A model generated the notes under the pieces. It saw nothing but the letters and a program-made list of their open reading frames with translations. It searched no databases and had not been told where the DNA came from. A stretch of DNA of 64,000 bases from Cryptomeria japonica (lineage: Eukaryota > Streptophyta > Pinopsida > Cupressales > Cupressaceae): the NCBI RefSeq assembly GCF_030272615.1, contig NC_081408.1:606351673-606415672 (forward strand), in the 5' to 3' direction. Shown here piece after piece: positions 44,461-57,562 of this stretch; the first letter of the stretch is position 1; each line of letters opens with the position of its first letter. Position numbers and translations under genes: made by a program.

Positions 44461-46400
44461 CTTATCTTGTAATTGCATTGTGTTCCATTTATACAATCCT
44501 ATGATGATTTGAGTCACCCATAGGCATTACTATCGATATCATTCATAGATAACATAGGCATTAAAGTTTTCTTATATTTGTTTTTACTTATTTATATTTT
44601 CAAGTAAGAAAAGAAATGTTAAAAGGAAATATTGTCATGTTTTGGTCCCAAGTCAACTCGTTATTTTATGTTTTGCATTTCTCATTTCATGGTAGCAAAC
44701 GTTGTTATGAGGAATAAATATTCCATTAATGTGGCAAACTCTCTTCAAATTACCTCTAGACCATGACTGTTTGATTCCTTTTGTTTTTAATATGTAGCTA
44801 AACATAAATGAATGGTTCTTTAGCTCACTTAGTTAAAGAAAATTATAAGGAAACACTACCTTATCATCTAGAAAATAATATTCTATTTTTTTTGTATTTT
44901 GGACAGATGAATATCTCCATTTGTTAAAATTACAGTGAATTTGAAGGGTAAATTTTGTTACAGTTTTTTTAATTTGGATTTTACTCCTGATTATGCTAAA
45001 AAAATCATCAACTGAAATATTTTGTTTGTCACTATGGAGTTATTCTCGTTGGGAACGTTTATCTGATACCTGAAGCTCTTTACTTTTATGCATAGTAGTA
45101 CAGGAAAGTGGATAAGTAGTTTGAAATGGAGTCCAATTTTAAATAAGTGAACAAATCTTGTCATGAAATTGCTTAGAAAATTTCAACTTCAAATTTATAG
45201 GAAGATTTTTCTACATGGTCTTAAGATTTCTCTAAATATTAGTCCACCTCAGCATTAGATTTATTGTTAGACTACTCCTTTTCAGCTTCTGATAAATTTG
45301 AAGATTATTAATCTCTAGCCTCAGAATGTTCATCAACCTTACATTCATCTAAATTTTATTCCCCATTGGTGTTAGATTCATGCAAGTTTTCTTCCTCTTC
45401 AACCTCAGATTCATGCATAGTCTATTCCTCAACAGACAAAGGCAAATCTGAAGATGAGGGTTTAAATGAATTTACAGTAAGTGAAGAAATATAGCCTATT
45501 CATTGTGCAACTATGAGTATAGCTAAGAAAGCATCGAATGCATGTCTTCCATTTCCTATCGGCATGGGTATTGATTCCCTTTCAGAAATAATAAGTTAAG
45601 TTTCTAAAGAGAGGTTGGACTCTCCAGAATGTCACAAGGTTCTTCAAAATATGCATGATTTATCAGTGTTGTTGCTCATCAATTCATCATTTTTAGACAT
45701 TTGAACGAATCTGACCTTCAAGATCCTAGTTTGGCATCTGCAATCTATTTGAGTGTCTTATGCAAAGTAGACTTGTAAATCAACAGATGTATGAATTATT
45801 TATTTATATTTTTTAATGTTAAATATTTTGAAATTTGATATCTTTTATGGAATTCTACAAATGTTTACAAAAATGTAGATATGCTAGTTTCAAATATTAT
45901 TTAAAAAAAATCAATTATATCTTACCTATTCTTAAGGTGGATAGATCCTAAAAAGAAATTGAACTTGGTCCCCTGCTTTTGAGAACAATATATTTATTTT
46001 ATTTTGAATCTATATATAGAATTGATACGTCACTGTAAACTGGTGATTCAGTTCATCCTGAATTTATCATGACCAATTTGAAGCGATATTCTATGACTCT
46101 AATGAGTAAGCTCATCCAAATAAATTTTTGAGCAAATTTCAAAGTAAAACTTTAATGAAGCCACAATGAACTTATGTTGATGTCTAACTTGTTTCCTAGA
46201 TGGTTTACACTAAAATAGGATTTTTGAAGTTTTCTATTTTTGGTTTCTTGTGGAAGAATGTTTCCCAGGGTAATGTGCAAAGATGTCTAGTTTTGTATAG
46301 TTTTGTCTACAAAAGTCTTTTATCTCTAAGTAATTTTGAATAAAAGAAAAAGAAAATTTTTTAAAAATTCAAATTTACATATACTCCATGGTGTTTACAG
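44461..46400. other. AT-rich region upstream of the TIC32-like exon
   Basis: No ORF, repeat or RNA gene that I can support. It may be intron sequence of the dehydrogenase gene whose last exon follows, since plant introns of that size occur, but no upstream exon was recognised. Confidence 0.35.
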
Positions 46401-46577
46401 GGAGTTGACACAACAAGTTATGTTGCTTTACATCCAAATCTGAAGGGAGTCAGTCACAGGTACTTTTCTGAATGCAACGAGGCCACAACAAATCCATTTG
46501 GCAGAGACCGAGATATCGTGCAACTTTGGGATTTTAGAAATAAGCTTGTTGCATTATGTTGGAGGCACTCACTTTGA
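46401..46577 (+). pseudogene. Last exon of a TIC32-like short-chain dehydrogenase/reductase
   Basis: A 3' splice site (GTGTTTACAG) precedes a 58-codon frame: GVDTTSYVALHPNLKGVSHRYFSECNEA, then RDIVQLWDFRNKLVAL and TGA 46575-46577. It matches the C-terminal end of plant TIC32/retinol-dehydrogenase-type SDR proteins, where GAATTCYVALHP..KGVSG.YF.DCN and LWDFS..L are conserved. The catalytic Tyr-X3-Lys and the Rossmann fold are in earlier exons that I could not find in the window. It is either a detached exon or the end of a gene with long introns. Relatives act as NADPH-dependent dehydrogenases, TIC32 at the chloroplast inner envelope. The assignment rests on about 55 residues. Confidence 0.65.
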
Positions 46578-49500
46578 GCTTACCACACATCCTCAATTAT
46601 TGCAGACTTATATTTGAAGGAAATCCTCCCATAAGGAAAATTGTCCACTTTCCTTTTATTTTAGTCCAAGTTTTTTATTTGGAATGATAAACAATGCTTG
46701 CACTTGAATTCATTGTTGTTCTTTATTACTTCTTTTATATACTAAATTTGTTGCCATTATCTGATTAATTTAATCTATTTATTTATGCATTCCTTGAAAT
46801 GTGAATCATGAACATTGAGTATTACTGCATTAGGTATACTATTGTGGTTGCATTTGTAGTTTCTAGAAAACTTGAATTATTTTATGTGCATGGACTATTA
46901 CTATAGATTCAATTACATAGACTATTTTCATTAACAAATTTGGTTCATTTTCTTTGATTATTAGATGGGGAGTTCTGGTTCAATCCATATAACATGGAAT
47001 TGAAATTCTTGTCAAATGATTACTCAGATTTCTTTCATTATTGAAAGAAAATGATTACTCAGATTGCTTCTATTCTTGAAACAAAATAATTTTCCAAAAA
47101 GAATCTACTGAGTTTATTTATTTATTTTTTATATTGTAACTATGAACTTATCAAAGTGTTCTCCTATTTGTTATTGTGTCCAGAATGTTTGCAAAAAAAA
47201 AAAACCAAAACCAAGACTGTTCTTCCAGTCTTTGTCAAGAACTATGTTTTCTTACAAGTGTTTACAAAGGGTCCCATGTAGACATTTATTCTTAGTGCCA
47301 ACTGAATCTATTCTAGGATTTATTTAATGCTAACTCAAGTTGTTCCTGGTTTTAATCTATCTTGGATTTATACAACTCCATCTTAGATTCTTCTAGAAGC
47401 ATGCAAGGAAAAAAATTCCAATTGCTTTTCCTAAAAGCTAGCCAATCGTTCTTATCTTGCAATACATAAATGTCTTCTACACTCACAATACTTTCTTCTT
47501 GAATTCTTATCCTATCTTAGATTCTTATGCACTTTCTTCTATTTATGGTGCAACTAAATATATCCCAACCTTGGTGCTTTATTGAAATGTTCAAACTATT
47601 ACAATTCTGGTGCCAACAGGGCTAGATAATATGCAGTAGTCTATTTTAGAGGATGCATATGTTCAATACCCACTAGAGGAGTATGACTTTAAATTATTTA
47701 TTTGCATCAACACTATAAATTCTCCGAAAAAATGATGTTTTCCAAGAAACAATGACTTGATATTGTCTAAACTAACTATCAAAACAACAGAGCAAAATCA
47801 TCCTGGCCAAGCATAGACATATCCAATGCCTTCAACTTCCCTTGAAATTTTAAAGCAAAATCCTAAAATCCTTTTGTATGGAAGAACCAAAATTGACCTA
47901 CAAGATCTCGATTGATTTTCCAGAAAGATAGTTAGCATTCCATTTCAGATGCTGCCACGTCCTCTTCATACACAAAATGTGGAAAGGTGTGATCTCTTGT
48001 TAATAGTTATGTGAAGTGAAATGCTTCTCAGTAGAGGCAATGAACTTACTTTTTCTACAAGCAAATTGATGAGCTTTTCCTCCTAAAGGATAATAGCTTG
48101 TTATTTTATATGTAACTAGATATTGATTACAAGGACCCTATGTTGTAACTTTGTACATCAAGAATCCCGTGCTCTTTAAATTCTTGAATTTTTTATAACC
48201 TTTATTCTGACCGTTGTTTAGTTTGTTGGTTGGTTGTAGAATCTCTAGAACCTCTTTGCACAACCTATCATCGAGAAGTTACAAGCCTCTGGATTCCATC
48301 TCCATAAAAATCCCACATGCCTCTTTCTCTTTGCTTGCATTGCTACATGCCTTGATCAAACTATGAGTTTGTAAATCACTGAAATCTTGCAGTCCATTTT
48401 ATTTCCATAGCAAAACTCAAGGTTTAGCAAAGTTTTCCTAGTATGTTTACATGTATATTGAGGCCACGTCTATGTTTTACATACATGACTACCAAGCTAC
48501 TGGGAACAATAACATCTAGCAAAAACTTTGATAAAATAAAAAAACAAAATTGTTCTGCCATTCTTTTGGCAGGAACTTCGCAGCTCTGCAGCTCTTGTTT
48601 GATGGTGACAAAGCTTGCAAACATTAGAATATTGTGAGAAGAAGGACAAGAACAAAATAAGTAATTGCTTTAAAAAACTACACGTTCAAAGCCATATCAA
48701 GTCAAGTAACATCGGTAAGACACTTTAGATTTGTCTATCACCATAGCTGAAACAAATGTTGGAGTAGGAGCCTACCTCACTAATCACATGCCAAATTTGT
48801 ATCAAAACTACTAAGACAGATAGAAAATTCTTGAAATGTTGATATTAGATAGCGATAATTCATTGTGAAAATTTCCTTTCCAACCATGCCAAATTGAAGA
48901 ATAACCTTGTCATGGTCACTTTGAGACATAGGCTGAGTGGGATCAGTAGCTGAAACAAGCTAAAAATTTCTTAACAGAAGAAATTGTAACACGACCTCAT
49001 AAATTCAAGTACCACCACTGTGGCTGTTCATGCAAAATATGACAAAATCATTTTACAATAAAATAAAATAGAACAAAAAAAAATGATCCAATTGCATACA
49101 AATTTCAAACAATAAAATTCATTCAAACTCTTGTAACTTCTATAATTTCAAGCTCCTGTGATACAAATTCACAAATATAAGATTCATCGCCACCATAACA
49201 ACTAACTTACCCCAAGATTCTACATAATTTTTTCCTTCAGTGCTACTGGTGAGAAAGAATGGGCAAAGTTTGCAAACAAATTTTACAAAACCCTACAATG
49301 GGCAAGACAATAGCTCAAAAAAAACCCCAAAACATTCACTTCCTACCACTCCTCTACCTTTATCGCCTATTAGTTGAAAATGCATGTTTATTTTGTCTTA
49401 ATTTTTAAATTAAGACAATTAAAGTAATTTTAATTTTTAATTTAAAATAATTACAATAGTAATTTAAGTATTTAAGATGAAATATTAATTTGGTCTTGAA

Positions 49501-50600
49501 AAATATCTTAAATAACCCTTTTATGCAATAGTGCTTATTCACTGATTTCTATCAATTGATAGTATATTCATTCATTATTAGAAAGATTATGAATGTTGAA
49601 TTATTTAAAAAGATGTTTGTAAAATCTTTAAGTAACTTTGATACTTTAGCATAGCAACTTATATTACACTCATCTTGTTTCTGTGAACTTACCTACCCAT
49701 GATAAAATCTTAGCTACACCTTGGCACCCTGCTACTACATTTTAAAGATACTAAAATGGACACACCAACTCTTATAGATATATTTAATAAGCCTCGCTCA
49801 AAGTACAAAAAAATCCCCTATAAAGCCATGGAGATTAACCCCACAGGAGAATTTTCTAAAGTACTTGGAGACCGTATTTATATATATGAAAGATGTTGTA
49901 AGATATATTCATACTCTAATCATAGAGATTGATCATAAATTTTTTGAAACCCTTAGCATTATCCTACTCTAACCTAACACAAACAATTATCTTCCCTATT
50001 ATAGAAGAATTATAGAGAAGAAGTTGGATTTATGGAGGAAATTTTTATTCATCACACAAGACAAGTGGGTCTACATAATTTTTTGAGCCATTTTCATGAT
50101 GAATACATATATGTAAGCAAGCCTCATTAGATCAATAAATAAGTAATTAGGGTGGTATAAGAATATGGGCACAATAAGAAATATCATCAAAATAAAGCAA
50201 CAAAAAATATGGAGGTCACTAGAATCACAAAAGATACATGTGATGGAAATTTTTTGGATGTTACCAAAATTATAAATCTGACTATTAAATATTCAACCAT
50301 GTCCATCACATACAAGGTGTATTATACAAACTAGGATGACTCTTCTACCACCACTACCATCCATACTACTTAATACATATTCATAGAGGGGAAGGATATC
50401 AATCTATGTTTATCTGGTAGGAGTTACTTGATAATATTCACCACAAAATGAAAATCAAGACAAGAGTTTCCACGGGTAAATAGAGAAATAAAATTATAAC
50501 CTTATTACTTTTGAAACTCAAATTATTAATGTAATCTTTCTATGCCCTTAATTTGCACAATCCATTAGGGCTGTGGTTGGAAGTTTTTTAAATGGGAGTT
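46578..50600. other. AT-rich intergenic sequence without recognised genes
   Basis: Only short frames occur (for example at 47142 and 48424) and none shows a recognisable motif. Features noted are a perfect 12-bp palindrome at 49393-49418 and scattered A/T runs. It may include 3' untranslated or decayed mobile sequence that I cannot identify. Confidence 0.4.
49393..49418. repeat. Perfect palindrome, 12-bp arms
   Basis: TTGTCTTAATTT and its exact reverse complement are separated by two bases. No neighbouring gene suggests a terminator or binding site, so its meaning is open. Confidence 0.8.
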
Positions 50601-50616
50601 AAAATAATGTATATTA

Positions 50617-50617
<1 letters not shown>

Positions 50618-50698
<81 letters not shown>

Positions 50699-51084
50699 TA
50701 TATATACATACATACATACATACAAGCATACATACATACACACATACATACAAACATATATGTATATATATACATATATACATACATACGTACATACATA
50801 CATACATACATACATACATACAAACATACATACATACAAAATGTATGTATGTATGTATGTATGTATTTGTGTATGTGTGTGTGTGTGTTTACATATATAT
50901 GTGTGTGTGTATATATATATATGTATGTATACACACACACACACATATGCAAATATATAGATATGTATGACTATATGTATATATATGTGTGTAAATATGT
51001 GTATATATATACATACATATATGTATGTATATATATAAATATACTCACACACATACACACACACACACACACACATATATATAC

Positions 51085-51159
<75 letters not shown>

Positions 51160-51196
51160 TATATACATATATACATCTACATACATACATATATAT

Positions 51197-51231
<35 letters not shown>
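50618..51231. repeat. Compound microsatellite (AT)n, (CATA)n, (GT)n, (AC)n
   Basis: About 75 bases of pure AT are followed by ACAT/GTAT tetranucleotide runs, short TG runs and a closing (AC)n run of about 30 bases that stops exactly at the LTR terminus TGATGG of element D. Frames through it encode only Tyr/Ile/His/Thr/Cys/Val periodic repeats and are not genes. Confidence 0.95.
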
Positions 51232-51233
<2 letters not shown>

Positions 51234-52335
51234 ATGGACTTATAAAGAACTGAGAGAGGCGGGGGTGAATCAGTGACACCAAAAACAATACTACTTTGAA
51301 CACTGACGGTAGAAATAGTTAACATGTTTAATCAACAATATGCATGCTATCCAAAATGATATTAAAGAATCCACAATAAGTAAAACATCCACCATAACAC
51401 AAGTGTTTATACATGGAAAACCCAAATGGGAAAAACCATGGTGAGATGAGAATCACAAGTTGACTATCTACAGTAATAGGTAACTAATCGATTAAGGTCT
51501 ACAAAGGTGCTCTGCTAGGAGCGAATCCTATTAAAGATCCCAAAGCTCTGTTAAAAGCTATACCCTGTTAAAAGTAGTACCCTGTTAGGAGTAACCTCGG
51601 TAGAGGATTTTTGAATCCAAACTAATGGATCACCTTGTTAAAGGATTTGTACAATGAAGCTTGTTAGAGCTTACCCCGTTAGGGGATTTAACTATTGTAG
51701 TGTTTAGAAAACAAAAGGTGTTGTGATCTAGAAGTAGCACAACTTGTTTAAATAGATCCTCTTCTACACATTCAAAACTGCATAACCATCATACTTGTGC
51801 AATGTCTTTAACAACTTAACACTTCTATCTTCGTATCAAATCATCTCATATCACATATATTGTCATATCAACATAGTGTCATTATATAGACATTTTGATT
51901 TCATGTCGGCCTTAAAAATTATATCACAATTTCCTAGGTGCAGTGTATCTAGACAATCAAACATAACTCATCACAAATTACTGCTAAAATTTGTCGGTTA
52001 GGACAACTCATCACACAATTAGTGAATACCAGTTCGAACACTGATACCTGTTGGAGTTAACCATATCAACTTGTAAACCGATTTTCCTTCATTGCATCTT
52101 TGATAATCTCCTTTGGATCTTCAAGTTGGTGTAAGGTCAATCTTGTATATATTAGTTGTCTATACGTAACAGTTTGACACTCTCTAAACCATTACAAATA
52201 AAACTTCTAATACTAGTTGCAATACAAGTGACTTTGAAGTAATACTGGTAGACAATGTGATCATATGTGTGTGTATACATGTTCCATCAATGACAATATA
52301 TGAAGTCATTCATTACAATCATCATCAAGCCAACA
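51232..52335 (-). mobile_element. Element D 3' LTR
   Basis: On the minus strand it starts TGTTGGCTTGATGATGATTG after CCAAAGGGGGAGAT and ends ...TTTATAAGTCCATCA. It is the same family as the element E LTR (5378-6433 plus 14418-14562). TCTATATAAT (51881-51890 on the plus strand) is the likely TATA box. The zone 51500-51690 carries an array of short palindromes. No 5' partner is visible because copia C and other DNA follow. Confidence 0.85.
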
Positions 52336-52519
52336 ATCTCCCCCTTTGGCATTGATGTCAACACTTAGAAAATTTACAGCTATACAACTAAGTGTTCTAA
52401 CAAAAAAAATATACACATATCAATCTACTCCCCCTTAACAGGTCATACAAAATTTTTCACAATACACATATACATATTTCTACTCCTCCTTTGACAACAA
52501 TGCCAAATTGAAAAGCAAA

Positions 52520-52557
<38 letters not shown>

Positions 52558-52592
52558 AAATGTTTACATATACAAAAAATTGAAAATTTGAA
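52336..52592 (-). promoter_or_regulatory. Element D polypurine region with (AT)n
   Basis: The minus strand has the terminal tract CCAAAGGGGGAGAT and an upstream AAGGGGGAGTAG (about 52430). A short (TA)n of about 30 bases (52525-52555) occupies the place of the 300-base (AT)n of element E. Confidence 0.75.
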
Positions 52593-55500
52593 TCAAGATG
52601 TATGAACTGTAATTTTCAGAATAATGTCACTAAAGTTATTCTTCAATTGAGAAAAATTATGTTCTCATGTCTCCAACAAGTTTTCAGTGATCTTAATTGT
52701 AGTCATGATCAGAGTACAAAACTCTTCCATAGCATCAAGTGTACACGTCTCTGGAGTAGCCAAAATGGCTTCTACATTCTTGTATGCTCTTTGTAACATA
52801 TCCACTTGTGGTCTAAGTAGATTCTTTAACTCCTTTAGAGATCAGAGTCTTTATGCCTGTTCACAATCATAGGTATCTAACCGGTTTTGCATATCATCCA
52901 CATATTTGCCAAAAGAAAAGATTGAATCTTGTAACAGTACATAGGCACTACATATCTTTACTAGTTCTTGCTTGGTCTCTATTCGCCTTTGATTGGTATT
53001 AGTACAAAAGAATGAAACGTTAGATGTAGATGCAAGAATTCTCTCTCCTATTTCAATATCTTTTCTTAACAAATCTTTATTAAGAGATAGAGAGATTCTT
53101 CGTATAGCAATATCTTTCCTGATCTGTTCTCCATGCTTCTTCCTGTAGCTCTTCTCAACATAGGTCTGTGTTGCTTCCTCTAGGGACTTAAGTTGGTCAA
53201 TGACATCAACAACCAACTAGCCAAGCTTGCCAATGGGAGTTGACAAGTACCCTGTAGCAGTTTCTGGTAGAAGGCTTGATAGAGTATCATGACATTTTGA
53301 ATGGTTTCAGCTTCCATTCTCTGTTCTTTAAGCCTCTTCTCATATGCCCTAGATTGCATGATTGTTGTAATCTTCATTAATTTTGATGCACTCGTATTGT
53401 CAATATCTATAGGCCCTGTGATGCCTAATGAGTCATCATCATCTTCATCAGCCTATTGTTTGACTAATACTTTTACCGGTTCAACAGATTTCACCATCTT
53501 AATTGTCTCTTCCTTTTGTTCTTTCTCCTTTACCTGTTTAGAGGTTTGGGTAGCCTTTGAAATAGGTTGGGGTTTCACTGGTTGTTATTTTGCCAGTGGG
53601 GGTGGAATATCCACTCTTGGTTGAGTTGTCGGTATCTCAGTAATTTCAAGTGGTTGCATATCTGGTGAAATAATATTTCCAAATAAATCTATAGTATCTT
53701 GTATATCGTCAACAAAAATTGCCGATTGGGAAGTATTGTCATCCGGTTTCTTGATATGAGAGACAACATCAGCTTGCAATATTTCTTCCTCATCCATTTC
53801 TGGTCATACTGCAGGCTCAACTTGCTCATCATTAGAAGACTTTAATTTTTTTGCATTCGTTGAATATTTTGAGCTATCTGATGAGTCTTGACTTCAACAG
53901 ATTGAATTTTCTCATGCATTAACTTCAATCTTCTTGCCTTAGACATAAATTATCTTTTGTATTTATCAAGTAAAGCAATTAATTCATTCCTTGATAATTC
54001 AGAAAATATTAAATAAATACATTATCAATAATTTGTTGGTCTTTGTCAACAACAATTTACCACTTATTTGCAAGAATAGAATACAAAGAATCAGAAATAT
54101 CATCTTTAACATCTTGAGGTAATCGATTATATTGACATAAATATTTGATTACCTGTTGAACAATTTGCTCCTTCTGATCTTCATCAAATGAATCAAAACA
54201 TTTCTTGACATCCTCAAATCTATTTCTTCCCAATGATTTGACCATCTTCTCAAAATCAGTCATTGGCTTGTAAGATAAGATATTAATAGGAACAGCTGCC
54301 TCTGGCACTTCTTTCATTGGTTTAGTTGTTTTACTAGTTGCTTTCATTTCCTTGGGTTCCTCCTTGGTACCAGTATCGTCAGATTCTGCTTGGAGAATCA
54401 GTTGACGACCTCTCTTATTTGCTACAGTCTGCTTCGTCGCAGCCACTTTGGGTACCTGCTCCTTTTTTATTTGGACACTTCATGTCACTCTAGTACTTTT
54501 TGTCACTGGAGGTGCTTGCTCAACCTTGTTCTTCTTACCTTTATCACTACTTATTGGAGCACTACTGGTTTCAGCTTTTGCAGTTTGCTCCTCAATAGTA
54601 TCGAGTCTTTTCTTCTTTTTATCCACTGGAGATGCCAACAAGTTATTGGCATAACCGATCAATAAGTCATAATTGATTTCATAGCTCATGTCTTCCATTT
54701 CTTCTTCTCTTGGCTCAATAGCTCCCATCAGACAAAAATCAGTGGTTCCTCTAAAAATGATGTTCTTGGCAAAGTTTCTCACCACATCCTCAGGTAGTCT
54801 TACCCTCATTCTCATTTTCTTCTAAAATTCATTGAAATATTTATTCATTGCAGCCGAGAAAATTTTCTTGACATCCTTAATGTTGTTCTTGATCTGGGTA
54901 GTTACCGGTAGGTCTTTAAACCATTCAAGGTCACCAATTCTCGGTAGGAAAATTTAAAAATAAAAGAATAAGCCAATTAATAACTGACCAAATTTAAAAT
55001 TCAGACAATTTTCCTTCTTGATAGACTGAATATTTAACATTAATTGGCTCCTTATGGCCTCACATAGGTCATAATATGCATTCTCAACAATCACTCTATA
55101 GGCATTATGCACTGCTGCAGATGGCACACTATTCATTCTACTCGAATAGAATATCGTATAGCCTATAACCATAGTAGCCAGTTTAACCACTGGGTCCTTA
55201 ATGTTATTGACATAAAAAGCATGCCCATCAGAGGTAGATGAGGTTAAAGTGGTTACAGTTTCTTTTGAGATTCTCCTCAGCTTGGGAACTTAACTTCACT
55301 AGTTGACCAAAAAATAGTAACAACTTGAATAGCCTCCTTGGTTATAGTGTGTGTCCTTTCCAAATACATATTTTCCCCATGAACATGACTGAGAATGATT
55401 CAGATATGTTCCTCTTCAAAATCCTTGAGAAAATAAGTTGCATTATGAAAACCCTTCTCATAAACCCTAATATACTTAGATTGAATCTTTCCATTCTTAT

Positions 55501-55708
55501 CGCAAACAGATTTCAACAGAGAATAACTTAACAACAATCCTAAATGTTCAATTTTACAATCAATGTAGCTATACAAATCACCTTTCACAATTACACCATT
55601 AGGAAATTGAGATAAAGCATTATGAGACTCAATTGGTTCCGATTCTACAACCTCCATCAGTTCTAATGTGATCATTAGTCTCTCTACTTGCTTAGATGAT
55701 GAAGCCAT
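52593..55708 (-). pseudogene. Accessory ORF of LTR element D
   Basis: The ATG at 55708 (MASSSKQVERLMITLEL) starts a frame of about 1,038 codons with several stops and frameshifts, ending near 52593. It matches the element B copy through the N-terminal globular part (YIDCKIEHLGLL, VKLATMVIGYTIFYSSRMNSVPS, FKFGQLLIGLFFYF, RIGDLEWFKDLPVT). It also matches the Lys-rich linker, the block SYKPMTDFEKMVKSLGRNRF and SLYSILANKW. The C-terminal helical part (52851-53216) matches element E. It is a longer version of the E copy, without the internal deletion. No catalytic motif was recognised. Element C lies 92 bases upstream of its start, so any Gag-like ORF of D is displaced or lost. Confidence 0.75.
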
Positions 55709-55800
55709 TCAAATAAACTAGATTTGAAACAAGATTTACAAAGAAATACGTTAATTCACACGCATTGCCTTGGTTATCAGTTGATTTCTCAAGTGCATAC

Positions 55801-57239
55801 TGATGGTATGATGAAAGAATAAGTATCTGGTAGAATATTGAGAGAGTGGGGGGGGAATTAGTATACTGAAAAACTGATACAAAGTTCCCAAACTCAAATT
55901 CAATCACACAAAGTAAACATATCACAGTCAAGATCAATATTCTTAAGAATACTTGACATCAACCGGTTTGACTGTTATGACAACTTAACAGTAAACAACT
56001 CCAATCTTGTAAACATCAACAATGCTTAATTATATCTCAACATATTCATCTCTCAAAGCTTCTAGTTATCATGTCTTATCAGAAGTTAATCAAATCAAAA
56101 AATAAGATCATAACCAAAAAAACATTCACCACTTGACCCAAATGTTTATACATGGAAAACCCAAATAGGTAAAAAACCACGATGAGATGAGACTCACAAG
56201 GATAGCTATCTAAACTCTTCTGAAGTTCGCCCTGTTAGGAGCCAAGCCTATTAAAGCTTTACAATAAATCTTGTTAAGAAATAATTCCGATTAGGAATCA
56301 CCCAGTTAAGGGATTTACAAATATGTCTTGATGAAAAGCACAATACCCTGTTAGGAGTAACCTTGCTAGAGGATTTAAGAATCCAAGCTAATTGACCACC
56401 TTGTTAGATGATTTAATAAGTAACCAAGCTTGTTAGAGCTTACCCAGTTAAGGGATTTCACTTTTGTTGTAATTGTTAGAAAACAACAAGTTTTCTTGAT
56501 CTGTCCGAATAGCACTACATTTTCTTGATCAGATCCTTTTAAGCTTCAATCTGCCTTTACTCAAAGTGCAGATCCATTCACCAGTTAGCCAACTACATAC
56601 TCAACAGGTTTCTGCCAATCTTGCCAACAACTTTTACAAACAACTTCATCGACCTTAAATACAAATCAATTAGGGCAGTAACACAACAAAAACCTAATTC
56701 TCATCATCGAGATTACAAACAAGTCAGAACAATCTTGACAATTAGAAATTATAACAATCTCTTCACATTCTTCAAGAAAATTCCAACCGCTGCATGATAA
56801 CCACTTCATCAGACTTTGTAACTCATCACGCGCTATGCATTAGATGCAATCCACTTTGCTCCTTCCCTAGACAAAAAACAAATGCGCCAAAACAATCTGA
56901 ACTTATCCTCATACAATGATCACACGTCTCCATCATTACTGCTCATCAGATAATAAACCAACAAACTTGATCAGTTAGGATTTATCAACTGATAGGGTTT
57001 ACCAATTACATTGCATATAAAGGTTTAACCCTTTACATCGGTTTACCGGTTCAACTCACAAACTTAACCTACTGGTTTATGACATCTTCCACAAAGCTCT
57101 TCCTATTGGTTACTAGCCAATATAAAAAACAACAATATCAACAATAACATGAATACCATTACCGGTTCAATTGACATCAATGACAACATGTCATTAATGC
57201 AATCTATATGCAAAATGCCAACAAACTAAAATACCAACA
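55801..57239 (-). mobile_element. Copia C 3' LTR
   Basis: On the plus strand it begins TGATGGTATGATGAAAGAAT and ends AATACCAACA. The first ~210 bases are repeated at 63262-63474. Its inner end abuts ATCGCCCCCTTTGGC, a polypurine tract on the minus strand. The zone 56230-56460 is rich in mini-palindromes such as TCTTGTTAAGA and TTCCGATTAGGAA. Confidence 0.87.
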
Positions 57240-57562
57240 ATCGCCCCCTTTGGCATTGATGGCAATATAAATATCAACGCCTCTGATTGTTGTTGAGATT
57301 GGTGAATAGGAATCTTGGTTTACACTACCAAGTATTCACCTTCCTCTGTCTGTCTTCAACCCATCGCTAGTTCACTTAATCAAATATATAATTCATCTCT
57401 TCAATCACATAATTCTTCTCCCCCTTTGAGAGAAATGCCAAAGTGAAAGTAAAAACATGTAATTCTGCTCTCACTATGCATCAACAACATAATGCAACTT
57501 GATACTCCCCCTGTGGAATACATCCACTTCTTCATCAATCTATGTAAGATTCTACAAGTAAT
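57240..57562 (-). promoter_or_regulatory. Copia C 3' untranslated region with polypurine tracts
   Basis: Minus-strand tracts CCAAAGGGGGCGAT (57240-57253), CTCAAAGGGGGAG (about 57418-57430) and ACAGGGGGAGT (about 57505) show the same multiple-tract arrangement as copia F and A. Confidence 0.7.

Noticed and set aside
50565-51325. Several 70-245 residue open frames of Tyr/Ile/Cys/Val/His/Thr
   Set aside because: Products of the compound microsatellite; all frames on both strands are open because the repeats contain no stops.
52593-55708. Env-like protein of a Sirevirus
   Set aside because: Position after a Gag-like ORF would allow it, but I see no signal peptide, no clear transmembrane anchor and no pol, so an env label is not supported.
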